The notes under the pieces are model-generated. The model saw nothing but the letters and a program-made list of their open reading frames with translations, had not been told where the DNA came from and searched no databases. From assembly GCA_003996215.1 (NCBI GenBank), contig QJPP01000448.1, forward strand, positions 186,001 through 250,000: a stretch of DNA of 64,000 nt, read 5' to 3'. A program made the translations under genes and the position numbers. Each line of letters opens with the position of its first letter. Position 1 is the stretch's first letter. Below are positions 13,130 through 24,856 of the stretch, in pieces. Source of the DNA: Jaltomata sinuosa. Taxonomy: Eukaryota; Streptophyta; Magnoliopsida; Solanales; Solanaceae.

Positions 13130-15780
13130 GTAGTCACACGATCTCCTGTTGTGATCTTTGCGCCCACACTGCCCACAATGATTTGTGCTTGTTGAGAGTG
13201 TTTCGCTCATCTTCTTGTGCCTACCTTTCTTTGGCCTTCCAGGTGATCGCTTATATTTTGGTGAAAAAACGATTTCATTCTTAATATTTTGAGCAATTCG
13301 TCAATCCTTTTTATCTGGCATCGGAGCAAATGAATGTTCATGTCTTAATCAATGTAGCTAGCTTGTAGTAGTCTGAACAGTACTGGGATACTTCAGTTAT
13401 ACTCTTGCTCTTCAAAACAGCAAGCGCATGTGCACATGGTATTTCATCTAACTGAAACCTACAATAATTGCATATTTTTTTATCAAGACAAACAATGTAC
13501 CTTCTTCCATCGTCGTTAACTGAATAAACAAAGTCCGACGATGTCATAACCTGATAAAATGACATAAAATAATGTAAAATTTAACCATTATTATTTCAGA
13601 AACACATGATTAGCAGTAATAAACACACTTATACATTATATATTTTTAAAATATTTTTGACTAGATAGATACTTAGATAGTCAATACAATACAAATTTGA
13701 ATTTTAACTTATACAATAGCTATTGGAAAAAAAAAACACCGTCATACGCAATGATTTTTGCTCGTTCAGTACAAGAATCTATTGAATTTTTCCACATAGC
13801 TCGATTCCTGTGTATCTAGCCTTTTGTTCGTTACTCCAATTTCATTAACCAAATAAAATTCTTACATGTTCTAAAAAATCATAAATGGGCAGTTCACGTG
13901 CCGCAAGCAAACAAGCATTGATACATTCAACTATATTTGAAGTCATCATCTTACTCCTGTTCGTTGGAGCATACACTCTTGCCCACTTCTCATATCCGAC
14001 TTTAGACAGATAGTCCTTTACTCTATGATTCATTTTATCAATTTTTTTTCATCAGAACCTCAAAGTCCTCTTCCCTGTATGCTTTTATCATAGCATAGAA
14101 TATAACGATCAATGTATCTTTGCTTTTCCTGAAATTTAAACACACATTCTTTCACATATGCCACATGCAAGCATAGTATTAAACAGTTGGATACACTACG
14201 CCTACGCTTTTAATAATGCTTTCATTGCGATCTGAAACAACACACATGCTTTCACGCTCCCCAAAAGTAATTCTAAAATTTTGAAAAAATCACATTCACG
14301 AAGCATCATTTTTTGAATCAACTACCCCATACGCGAGTGGTAGTATATGACCTGTTTAACAGAAGTTGAAACAATAACTCAAAACATATAACATCATTTA
14401 GTAATTTTTTTTTTATTATAATATCAATAAACTAACGTATGTATTCAAATATACCTACTCCATCTAGTGTGCTAGCCGAAACAAATGTCCCTTATATAGT
14501 CCGTCCAAGTGACAAGCGTCAACCACAATTACTGATCGCCAATGCTCAAATCCCCTGATTAGAGGATACAATGCTATGAAAAGATATATAAACTCGTCCT
14601 TTGCTGACTTATGCATCCTTATGTGAGAGTTAGGATACTTTGACTCCAACATATAAATGTATCTAGGCATAAATATGTACCCATCAGCTGGACCTCCCCT
14701 CAATATCTTCAAATCCCTCTCCTTGAAATGTCAGGCCTTCATATAGTTTATGTCCACCCCAAGATCACGTTTAATATCCGCAATAATATCATTTGGGGTG
14801 TGTTTTCTCTTATGATCCACCACCTTTATGACAGTAAGTCCAGCTACAAAATCAACAGTTGTCTGACGTTGATCGTAGACCCTATCCTTCATTGGACATG
14901 TGTGCTCATCATGAAATTCTCTAATTATGAAGATAGGTGAATGATTCAACCACGATGACCTAAACTTTCATGGACACTATTCATTTACACATTTCAGGTA
15001 GTAGCTACACAGACAGATCATGTATATTAGACTGATTAACAAATTTTATAATGTATCATGTAGTAAATACACATGATACATCAAATATGCAATAGCTATA
15101 TATCATGTATTAAATACACATCAAATAAGTGCATCTAACATATCTTAATATGTATCAAGAACAACAATACATTCAAGAAATATTAAACATACAATGTATC
15201 TACGCATCAGTCTTTACTAAAATGCATGTATCAAACATGATTTTTACTACGGATTGTATGTATCCAGTCATTTCTTTCAGAGATACATTACCTTTTTTTT
15301 TCTAACTTCTTCACTCTAAACTGGAATCTATGATCAATAGCATATTTAGCCATTATATCCACAATAATTTTTTTGTCCTTGTACATCTGATTCACCTCGA
15401 TAATCTTATTACTTGTATCAATAATCAAGTGATCAACGTCCATATCAATAGCACAAAGTTCATCAACGTTATCAGCTGTGACCAATGCTAGTGTATCATC
15501 TTCAATATCTTCGATGCACTCAATTGCACCTGTGTGAATCGCACACACTCAAATCACTACTACTACTGCAATTAATTCCCTTCTCATGTATATCAATGCA
15601 CAAAGGATACATACCAAAGCTAGATACATGTTTCAGAACATGAAAATACAACTTAACTTCCATCTCATTTCGAATCTCCATTGATGTTGGATTACCTTCA
15701 ACAATGTATCTAGCATCTATTCGATGCTTAGATACATCGATATTCAATGTATAGCTCTGGCTGCAATTAGATCTTCATAA
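13130..15780 (-). pseudogene. MuDR-type MULE transposase, broken
   Basis: Transposase pieces appear in the expected order on the minus strand. At about 15288-15548 is the MuDR DNA-binding region (QMYKDKKIIVDIMAKYAI). At 14731-14949 its continuation carries FHDEHTCPMKDR and HKRKHTPNDIIADIK. At 14464-14712 is the start of the MULE catalytic domain with VVDACHLDGLYKG. At 13845-14033 is the C-terminal part of that domain. At 13338-13565 is a SWIM zinc finger (CNYCRFQLDEIPCAHA). At about 13130-13190 is a CCHC zinc knuckle (CGQCGRKDHNRRSC). The pieces lie in different frames with stops between them, so the gene is dead. An intact protein would bind the element ends and cut and insert the transposon. 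Confidence 0.85.
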
Positions 15781-16583
15781 GAAGCATCGTCCTGGATAAC
15801 AATGCCATCAATTTTGAAAGATTCATATTTAATTGGAGAAATCCAAAAATCAGAATGCCTAAGAAGCACTGATATAATCGTCATTAAGTATATTGTTTAA
15901 CAACGAAGAACTAAAAAAATTTTTGGTGAATTAAGAACTTTGGAAGAAGAAAGAGGCGTAGCAAAGACTGAGATTTTAAATTTCTGAATTGTGAACGAAG
16001 AAGATGAGCTACTTTTTTATTCTGTTTTGATTTTTCACGTGATTCTCTCCTGATTTTAAGCGAATCAGTTACTTTCATTTTAAAAATAATAATTAATGAC
16101 GCGATGTATCTGCGCAATCGTCTGCTAATGTATCCGAGGTTCAGAAAGTGGAAAAAATAGTAAATATCAAAAGTGTCGTGTTTTAGAGTAAATTGGACTT
16201 AAATATGTGTGATTTCTGTTGTTTACCCAATTTTTATATTTTACAAAAATACCTTGTATTTATTCAGATTCTACACCAACTTCTATCTTTGAAAAGAACA
16301 ATAATTGTGCTTCACTACTTGTTATTTGCTGCAACAAAAATTCAACTGACTTGTTGCGGAAGTCATGAATCTTGTTACGTCGACGTTTCTATCTTGCTAT
16401 GTAATACAAATTTATGGTTAGTTTTGATAGTTTTTAAAACTTATGGGTATAAATCATATTTCTTAAAAAAAAGTGAAATATGTTTCCCAAATACTATGGC
16501 CAAACACATGGTGAAATTTTACTCAAATCTTCACCCAAATAATATTTGTCAAAAATATTTAAAAATCTATGGCCAAACGCTAG

Positions 16584-18828
16584 CTTAATTAAACATTCTT
16601 TTTCAAATTTCATTCAAATCAATAGTGAAATAGTCATGAGAGAAAATGTATTTCATGTTTTTTTCTATAGAAATTCTCAAAATAATTAATAGCAATATCT
16701 TTATTTGGTGGAAAAATTCACTTGTATTAATTAATTTTTTTGTTCCTTCGATCAATTTTTTTTTGTTTTTAAAACTATTTGGTGTATCTTGAACTTGGAT
16801 ATATCTCTTTCTCTCTTTCTCTTTATCTTTATCTATGTATAATACGAGAGACAAAAATGCTCAAATAGAATTGAAATTTATTATCTTTTGAATTTTTATT
16901 TTTGACATTTTTATCTTTGAAATTGATTGATCTACCACGCTTTAGATGTGACTTGAATTCATTTGTATTAATAGATTTTTTCTATCGAAACATCAATTTG
17001 TGTAAGAGCATTCACGAGTGGAACATGAGATTTAATAATCTTTGGTAGGTTAGTAATGCATTTGTCAGTTGATCTGCAATATTTTATAACTGAATTATTT
17101 TTTTATCCGTCATTATTATAGTAATACAAAGATATTCAATTTTTTCTTCATTGATAGTCTCAATTTGATATTCATTTTGACAAATATTTTTGAAACTCAA
17201 TAACTTTCTTTGAGATTACCTACAACAAAATATTTCATCAATAACCTAATTTATCCCTTCGGGGAGTAATAAATTTATTTTTTCAGAACCTTTAAGTAAT
17301 TTTTATACTACCAGATATTATATTAATATTAACTTATTTCATTTTTAAACAAAAAACTATTTCTTCTCTTAAAATAGTGTATATTGTAACACTATTTAGA
17401 AGATATATATCATCTTTCATAATCATAAGTTAATTTTAAAGATAAAAAAAAATTATATTCTTCATAAAAGCAAAAGTAGAATTATATTACAAAAAATATA
17501 GAAAAGTGAAGAAACAAAAATTATAAACAACATACAACTGTTTAAAGGTCCTGATCAATACTATTTTGAAAGGTCAGATATGATTTCATAGAGGCACTAG
17601 CGATTTTTTTTTTTAGCCTTATCTTTTTTCTTCTGATAGAATTTTAATAAAGTCCTGATAAAATGCTCAAGCGTATAATATTCACGCTTTTAATGATTTT
17701 TCATGCCGCATCAATAACACTTATACTTTTTGCCTATATAAAAATTACTTTGAGAATTTATGTTACTCTCCTATTTATGATGATCATCATGATGATCATC
17801 AATAACACTTATACTCTTTGCCTATATAAAAATTACTTTGAGAATTTAAGTTGCTCTCCTATTTATGATGATCATCATGATGACGATTATTAATTCATCC
17901 CCTACTATATTCAGGATTATGACTTCGATTACGATAGTTATTTTGCCTTTTTTAGCTTGATTATAATTTACTATCGCATTCGCTTTAGGAAATTGAATAA
18001 ATTTTATAAGATGGGTTTCATGATGTTTCAATAAGAAAGTGATATTTTACTTAGTCATCAAAGACATGATATCAACATAAAATATTTTTTACATTTTTTT
18101 TAAGATTTTTTTTTAAATACATTTTTTTTAAGATATTGCTATTGTAACACTATATTTAAGGCATAAAAAATAGAAAGAATCTTTTCCAATAAGTCCGCAT
18201 CATTCATAGTATCCTACATAATTTTAATTCAAAAATTTAAATACAACAAAATTATATTCAATTATAATTTTATAATTTTATAATCATAAGCATTCGTTCA
18301 TAACAAGCTCATAGCAATACCTTTTTCTTAAGTTGTTCATATCTTTCCTTTATTTCATAATTCATCTTTTAGGGTTAAGTATTCAGTCTTTGATTTCTCA
18401 TCAAATTAATGACAAAGAAAAATTATAGCATTTGTTTTATACCAATTTGATGCTTCAGTTTCTCGTATAACAATATATATTTTCAAGACTTTTAGTGTCA
18501 AGGTAAATCTAGTATCAAGAATTCATGATAGATATTTTTTTTCGAATATGTGAAGTGCCACACTTAAAATTTAATAGATTTGACATAGTTAATAGCTATC
18601 AAAAGAAATTACTAGTTAGACATAATAAAAAATAATAGTGTAACTAATATTCGTTTTAGATATAAGTGGAATAATCTTATATTTACAAAGGTTATTTATA
18701 TGTACGAGCTGTTAAATTAGTTGGCATAGGCAAAGTTTCATAAATATTAGCTAACATGAAATCATAAATCTATTAATTGAATTGCTTATAATATGCATAT
18801 GTATTAATAGCTTATGCAATATGATTAA
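16584..18828. other. Intergenic AT-rich DNA, no gene recognised
   Basis: No domain-bearing frame is visible on either strand. A 90-bp duplication with a palindromic junction lies at 17713-17890 and is listed separately. Confidence 0.5.
17713..17890. repeat. Tandem duplication, about 90 bp x 2, joined by a palindrome
   Basis: Both copies contain 'caataacacttatact', 'tttgcctatataaaaattac', 'tttgagaattta' and 'gctctcctatttatgatgat' or its near match. The copies are separated and followed by a self-complementary run built from gatgatcatcatgatgatcatc, which could fold or promote slippage. Only a few substitutions separate the copies. Confidence 0.85.
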
Positions 18829-19951
18829 GAGAAAAGATATCAAAACATCCTTAAATTTGTCCGACAAATTTACTTTAGACCTTTAACTTTACGGGCAACT
18901 AAATACCTCCCTAAATAACTTTCAAGTAATTAAGTAACACTCTAACGACTAACGTGACAAAAAAAAAAAAAAAATTTAAAAGCACATAATTTTTTTTTAA
19001 ATAAAAATAAAAAGTAAAAAAACAACAACCCCTTAATCATCTGTCCCAGCCCCCACCCCCTTCTTCTCTTTCAAACCTCCCACCCTTTTCTCCTTCTTCA
19101 TCCCCCCCTCCCCCCAACCCTATTTCTGCCATATGAACTCTCCCAACCCCACCCCCCTTTCTCCCTCTTCGAACTCTCCCACATCCACCCCCATTTTTGT
19201 CACATTGAACTCTCCCAATCCCACTCTCTTTTTCCTTCTTCGAACTCTCCCACCCTCACCCCCTTTCTCCTACTTCACCCCTGTCTTTTCTTCTTCTTCA
19301 AATTTCATATATGACTGAATTTAATAGTTGTGATTTTTATTATTGGCCAGAATTTTATTTTTTGATGACCGTTCGATTTATCATGTTCATTAAATAAATA
19401 ATAATTGATTTGTTAAATAGTCAATGCAATAGTTAGCAACAATGAAAAATATACTAATTTTTGAGTTTTTTTTCTTTAAATTTCTGAATTTTTTTTTAAC
19501 TCAAACATGGAATAGAAGTGTTGTGAACATGGAGAAGAAGTACTTTGGGGAAGAAATAAAATAAAAATTAAAAAGTTAAAGAAATGTGGAACTCACAAAT
19601 TTCACTTATCTCAAAATAATAAAATTTACATAATTAAAAAAAGTTAATATATCAAGAAAAGAATATTAAGAATAATAGTTATATGTTAGCCAATAAAAAA
19701 ATATCATGTGTATAATTTTGTGAATTTAATTAATTTTTAATGCGATTTTGACATGGTGTTAACGTGGCAATGACGTGGCAAATGACGTGGCGTGTGTGTA
19801 ATACATTTTTTCTTGTGAGACTGATATTGTAATGTTAGGGTGATATTTAATTACTTAAAAGTTGTTTAGGGGGGTATTTAATTGCCCGTGAAGTTAGAGG
19901 TCTAAAGTAAATTTGTCAGACAAGTTTAGGGGTGTTTTGATGTCTTTTCTC
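18829..19951. mobile_element. Non-autonomous MULE with 9-bp target duplication
   Basis: The exact 9-mer 'tatgattaa' flanks the element at 18820-18828 and 19952-19960, the target-duplication length of Mutator-type elements. The terminal inverted repeats are about 110 bp: 'gagaaaagatatcaaaacat' against the inverse of 'gtgttttgatgtcttttctc', continuing through 'aatttactttagacctttaa' against 'gaggtctaaagtaaattt'. The interior is C-rich then AT-rich and has no transposase. This copy is 1123 bp. Confidence 0.93.
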
Positions 19952-19960
19952 TATGATTAA

Positions 19961-20533
19961 ATTGTGTGCATATGAGATATTAGGGTGGAGGAAAGTGTAG
20001 TAAAAGATAATTATACCTTGCAGATAGTAGAAATGAAATCTTAACTCAAAAAAAATTAAAATCATGTTAATAATGTGTTATGAAATAATGAAATTGCAAG
20101 ATGATAAGTAATACAATTAAAGAAGTTGAGAAAAGAGAAAGGGAAACCATTATTTCTTTTGAACTTGATATACATTTGAAGAAATCATAATGAACTATTT
20201 ATAAAGATCAGAAAAGATAAGGTTAAATCAAGGTGCAACACGTGTCACGCTGCAAGTCAAGTGATGTAACACACATTGTCTTGCATGACTGCCAAGTGTC
20301 CTTTTGCATGTGCATCATGTGTCTTGTGACATACTTTTCACGTGTCACGTATGCATGTTAGTCATTTGTCGCGTGATATGCATGTCGTGTCATCACCAGA
20401 TGTTGCTTGCAACTAGCTATCTGCTTAAGCAACTTATAAGTCTGTTGAGCTATTTGTAAGTTATCTGCTTGAGTGTCAGCTTTAGGATATTACTGCAAGA
20501 TTTTTCAAAAGTTGAAGGAATATTAACAATTTA
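19961..20533. other. Intergenic DNA, possible degraded LTR fragment
   Basis: The stretch 20210-20400 is less AT-rich and repeatedly uses 'cacgtgtca' and 'gcatg', somewhat like a retrotransposon LTR promoter region, but no TG...CA borders or coding remnants could be tied to it. Confidence 0.25.
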
Positions 20534-20816
20534 GGGGTCGTTTGGTGTGAGGGATAAGAACAAATAGTCCTGGGATAAAATAAATAGTCCAGGGATAAAT
20601 TTTGGTTTCTTGTTTGGTTGTCAAGTTTGGGATAACTTATCCCACCATTTATACCATAGTGAAGGGATAAGTTATCCCATATACATGGTGGGATAAGTTA
20701 TCCCATATACATGGTGGGATAAGTTATCCCATATACATGGTGGGATAAGTTATCCCGAGATAACTAATTTCGGGATAGTTAATTTCGGGATAACTTGTTT
20801 CCAATCAAACGAGCCC
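20534..20816. mobile_element. hAT-like MITE with palindromic core
   Basis: The ends 'ggggtcgtttggtgtgaggg' and 'ccaatcaaacgagccc' are inverted matches of a type common in plant hAT-derived MITEs. The interior is built from the palindrome 'gggataagttatccc', which is repeated several times, so the whole element can fold into a long hairpin. Non-coding. Confidence 0.75.
20664..20756. repeat. 26-bp tandem repeat, 3.5 copies
   Basis: The unit 'gggataagttatcccatata' plus 'catggt' starts at 20664, 20690, 20716 and 20742 with an exact 26-bp period. The copies are identical, so the expansion inside the MITE is recent. Each unit holds the 15-bp palindrome gggataagttatccc. Confidence 0.95.
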
Positions 20817-21459
20817 TTAGTGTATTCTTAACGGGAGCAAAGTTTTTAATTCTTTTTATATAGATTGTAGCCTATAGGAGAGAGGAGGAAAATAAAAATT
20901 AAAAACAATAAAAGAAGTAGCAGACTAGCAATAGGAAAGAGAGAGAGAATGAAATAAATAATAATAACATTACTAATAGATGATTGAGAGTTCAAATAAG
21001 AAAATCGCATCAATTCAAAAAATCAAATCAAACGGATAAAAAAATACGGACCAGGTTTAATTTGGGTTTGAGTAAAAAATTGAACAAAATGATATATAAA
21101 TATTTAAACTTTATATAGGATTTTCTTTTAAAACACATGTCAAAAAAATTATTCTCTCATTGGATATTTAATAAAATTATATAATGCATTTATTTTTATA
21201 TATTTTATATAGTGCTTAATTTACTATCGAGTGTTATTAAAGTGCATTAATTTAATTGTTCTTTAGAGAAAGAGGACAAATTTGCATAAATTAATAAGAC
21301 ATAAATACAAGTCCAATGAATCATTAGGGTTTCAAATAAAATTGACAAGTTTCATGGTGGTCTTAGTCATTACTAATCATTAAGGAGTTTTTTTCAAAGA
21401 AATTGGTGCCTACTGCTAGCTTTTAGGAATCAGGTACAGGTACGTAAATCAGAGAAATT

Positions 21460-22221
21460 TTACTATGTGAGTCGCATAACCAACCTTATTTATGTGAGGC
21501 AGTTTATTAATTGACATATGAACTTAAAGTCCCACAAACTTATTTAAAAACAGATTATAAAAAAGGTAACATTAAAAATATATATTGTTCCTAATTAGGA
21601 GGCCTAACTAAAAGATAAAGGAAACTTAAAAGTGAAAAAGATCTCCATATATTAGGAAAAAGGGGATATAGCAGCAATGGTTGTGAGAAGTTGTAGGCTA
21701 CTAGGTAAAAGAATTATTTTCATATTTTTAATGAAAGATATTAATTTCTGATGAGCACAATCATTTGATAAAAGATATTTTAAAATAGTGTGATTTTAAA
21801 ATGATGCTGAAATTTTTTATCAAAAATTTATCAAATCATACCAATATAATATAGTTGCTTAAGAATAATCGACCGAGTGGTATCATTAATTTATGAGTTA
21901 AGAGTTAAAGTTCTCTTTTCCTCTTAATTGATTGCATAAAAAGAAGTTAAAATATACAAATATAAAAGTTACTCGTGCTTTTAAATAATATTTGAATATT
22001 AAAATAAAAATCTTTCATTTAAAATATGAAAGCAGTTTTCTTTTACTTTTAAGTTTCCTTCTATTGTCTTCTAGTTAGGCATCTTAATTAGGAACAATAT
22101 ATATTTTTAATGTTGTCATTTTTATAATCTATTTTTAAATAGCTTATGGGGCCTTGAGTTAACATGTTAATCAATAAACTGCATGACATAAGTAATGTTG
22201 ATTATGCGAGTCACATAGTAA
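21460..22221. mobile_element. Foldback element with about 180-bp inverted arms
   Basis: The left arm starts 'tactatgtgagtcgcataac' and the right arm ends with its near inverse, 'gattatgcgagtcacatagta'. The arms stay complementary across 'gcagtttattaattgaca' against 'atcaataaactgc', 'atattgttcctaattagga' against 'taattaggaacaatatat', and 'aggaaacttaaaagt' against 'acttttaagtttcc'. The arms are about 21460-21645 and 22035-22221, with a 390-bp loop. No protein is encoded. It is probably a non-autonomous MULE or similar. Confidence 0.75.
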
Positions 22222-22265
22222 TAACACTTAAGTAATAAAAAGAAAACAATAATAACACAAGACTT

Positions 22266-23988
22266 AGGGTGTGTTCGGTATGAAGAAAAATATTTTCATG
22301 AAAAATATTTTCATGAAAAATATTTTCATGAAAAATGTTTTCCTTGAAAAATATTTTCTAGGAAAACAAGTTGTTTCTTACTTATTTTCTTGTGCTCGGT
22401 ACGCAAGTAGGAATTTTTTTTCTAAAAACATTTGTATATATTTAACACAAAATAATGATAACAAATAGGGTAAAGGGTGTGGGGTAAGGAAAAAATTATA
22501 ATTTTTTTAAAAACAAATTATTTTTTTTGGAGGGGGGTGGCTGGTAGGGGTTGGGGGTTGGGGTAAGGGGTGCGATAAGAAAAGAAATTTTATTTTTTTA
22601 AAAAAATAAATTTAAAAAATTAACCTTTTTCGGTGGGGTGGGGGTCGGGGTAGGGAGTGGAGGTGGGGTAAGAAAAAATATTTAATTTTAAAAAAATAAA
22701 TTTAAATTTTTTTAATTTTTTTTAAGTTTGGGGGGTGGGGGTGGCTGGTAGGGGTCGGGGTCGGGATCGGGGGTGGAGATGGGGTAAGAAAATAAATTTA
22801 AATTCTTTTAAAAAAATAAATTTAATTTTTTTAAAAAAAAAAATGGAATGGGGTGGGAGGTGGCTGGTAGGGGGTGGAGGTGGGGTAAAAAAAAATAACA
22901 CAACAACAACAACAATAACATACCCAGTGTATTCCCACAACGTGGGGTCTTAGGAGGGTAGAGTGTACGCAGTCCGTACCACTACCTCAGAGGTGAGGTA
23001 GAGAGGCTGTTTCCGATAGACCCCCGGCTCAAGACAAAAACAGTCTAAGAATAGGCTAAAAAGGACGTAACAAAGATACAGGATACAAAAAAATATGATA
23101 AAACTACAAGGGACGATAGGAAGTAATATGTAGTAACAAACAACAGACAGAAGCAGAACACTGCCACAAAATACTACTACGAGGAATCCAAGAACAAAAA
23201 ACTATAAGCGAGCACTACGATTACTAGTCGGGACAACAAGGAAAAACACTCCTACCTACTAGCCTACACACACTTCTACCTACTACTCTTCTACCCTAAT
23301 CCGCGTCCTCCACACCTTCCTATCTAGGGTCATGTCCTCGGTAAGCTGCAACTGCGCCATGTCCTGTTGAATCACCTCTCCCCAATAAATTTTAGGAATG
23401 ATTACCTGTAATAAAGCACAGGCTAATACGAGCGGTATCTCTTTATTCTTCGTGATATTGATCACATTTCTGATCCCTATTTGCATTTCAATCTTCCAGC
23501 TTCAGGGGCTTGATCAGGATTCGAGGACGCTCCTTGGCTTTTTTGCTTCTTTCGAAGATCATATCGAATTGCTCTTTCATACTCCTCATAGGTCAGCCCT
23601 GATACCACAGAGGTCGTCGCCGCATTCTGGTAAATTTTTCCTAAATATGACCTTCCCCAAAATTTTAATTTTTTTTGAGGGGTGGAGGGGGTAGCGGAGG
23701 GGGGGGGTAGGGGCTGGTAGGAGGTGGTAATCGGGGTAGAAGAGTGGGGTAAAAAAATTATAAAAAAAATTGGGCTGGGGGGAGGGGGAGAGGGAGGGGG
23801 CTGGTAGGGGAGGTGTGATCTTAAGAGTGGTATAAAAATTACAATTTGTTTTCTCTACTTTGATTAAGGAAGTCATTTTCCTTATTTTGAAGGAACTTGT
23901 TTTCCTAGTGAAAATATTTTTCAAAATTTTTAAGTCAAACGAACATGAGAAAATAGAAAAATATTTTCCTTCATACAGAACACACCCT
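22266..23988. mobile_element. hAT-like MITE (agggtgtgttcgg family) expanded and carrying a LINE insert
   Basis: The ends 'agggtgtgttcggtatgaag' and 'cttcatacagaacacaccct' match the family at 8049. Between them the G-rich core is expanded into repeated modules of 'ggggtggctggtaggggt' followed by 'gtaaaaaa' and AT-rich stretches (22530-22900 and 23660-23820). An RTE-type LINE 3' end interrupts it at about 22899-23650. Shared termini and the interrupted core make nesting the simplest reading. Confidence 0.7.
22899..23650 (-). mobile_element. 5'-truncated RTE-type LINE with TTG tail shared with TS SINEs
   Basis: On the minus strand a C-terminal coding remnant reads YWGEVIQQDMAQLQLTED followed by VWRTRIRVEE and a stop near 23283, a sequence I associate with the end of Solanaceae RTE LINE proteins. 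After a 3' untranslated stretch comes the conserved block ending in a TTG repeat (on the plus strand 'acaacaacaacaacaataac' at 22899 to 'cccccggctcaag' near 23035). The same 3' block is the tail of the tRNA-derived TS/SolS SINE families, which borrow the LINE's machinery. A short frame 5' of the coding remnant (about 23486-23600) is open but not recognised. The coding part is far too short to work. Confidence 0.65.
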
Positions 23989-24800
23989 TAGTGTGGAAAA
24001 CCTCCTTACTCAAGAGAGTAACAATCACGATCTTCAATGTGTAGGATTTTCAACTCAACTTCACTAACTCAAAGAGTAATTCAAGATTTACAACTCAATT
24101 TTTTTGAAACTACACTACCTTGAAACAACAGCAGTTTACTCCAACTGTTATATCATTCCTCACTCTACAAGAAGATAGATACTCTTCTTGTGACAATGCT
24201 AGATACTCTTCTTGTGACAACGCCTAACAATCAAGACTCTCATCTTCAAGTAATAGAAAGATTAAAACTCAATAAATATTCTACTGTAATGACTCTAGAC
24301 TCAAACTGCTTGAATCCTGACTTGCTTTTACAAACCCTTTTGCTCTCCTACTCTTGCTTGTCAATAACTCTCCCGTGCTATGAGTGCAAAAAAGTTGCTC
24401 GTTTCATTCACATCTTTTTCTTATATATAATCAGCTCCGCTCCTAGGGTTTCTTTGTGAATTTGAGTCTTATAAGGAAAGGGTCTTTGAGTCCTACAAGA
24501 AAGAAATCTTCATTCTCTCACTTTTCTACCATATATGATCTTTCTTGTTTATACGCTTTATCTTTTTAGAACTCTTTCTTTATTGGGACCTCAAGTGCAT
24601 TTATTTTTCTCTAGTTATTCATCATACACAGCTTAATGTGTGAACCTGATTCTTTATCAACATTCAAAATAGTATTCAAAACTACACTATGGTACATTCA
24701 AATACTTTAACATTTTTTCAGTTTATTCTTTCTATCTATAATAATAGGTCATGATATAATTTGAAGTGTCATGCAAATTTAGTGATTTTTATTTTTAATA

Positions 24801-24856
<56 letters not shown>

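Larger units (their letters stand above)
10622..16583. mobile_element. Mutator-like element (MULE) with transposase and C48 peptidase remnants
   Basis: The outer ends mirror each other: 'cccgtttggccatcgatttt' at 10627 against 'aaaaatctatggccaaacgc' ending at 16579. Looser inverted similarity continues inward, including 'gggtaaac' near 10812 against 'gtttaccc' near 16221. Inside are a minus-strand MuDR-type transposase (13130-15780) and a plus-strand Ulp1-like peptidase exon (12121-12170). That pairing is known for the peptidase-carrying MULE group (Kaonashi type). The roughly 6-kb length fits an originally autonomous copy. No exact 9-bp target duplication was found, in keeping with its age. 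The non-coding parts are strikingly rich in TGTATC/GATACA. Confidence 0.75.

Noticed and set aside
19048..19318. Pro/Ser/Thr-rich open frame as a cell-wall protein fragment
   Set aside because: It is a simple repeat of 'aactctccca' and 'ccccaccccc' inside a MULE. It could be captured sequence, but nothing supports a gene.
22722..22953. Proline- or glycine-rich open frames in the G-rich MITE core (also 23586-23924 and 50485-50850)
   Set aside because: Low-complexity translation of G-rich or C-rich repeats.
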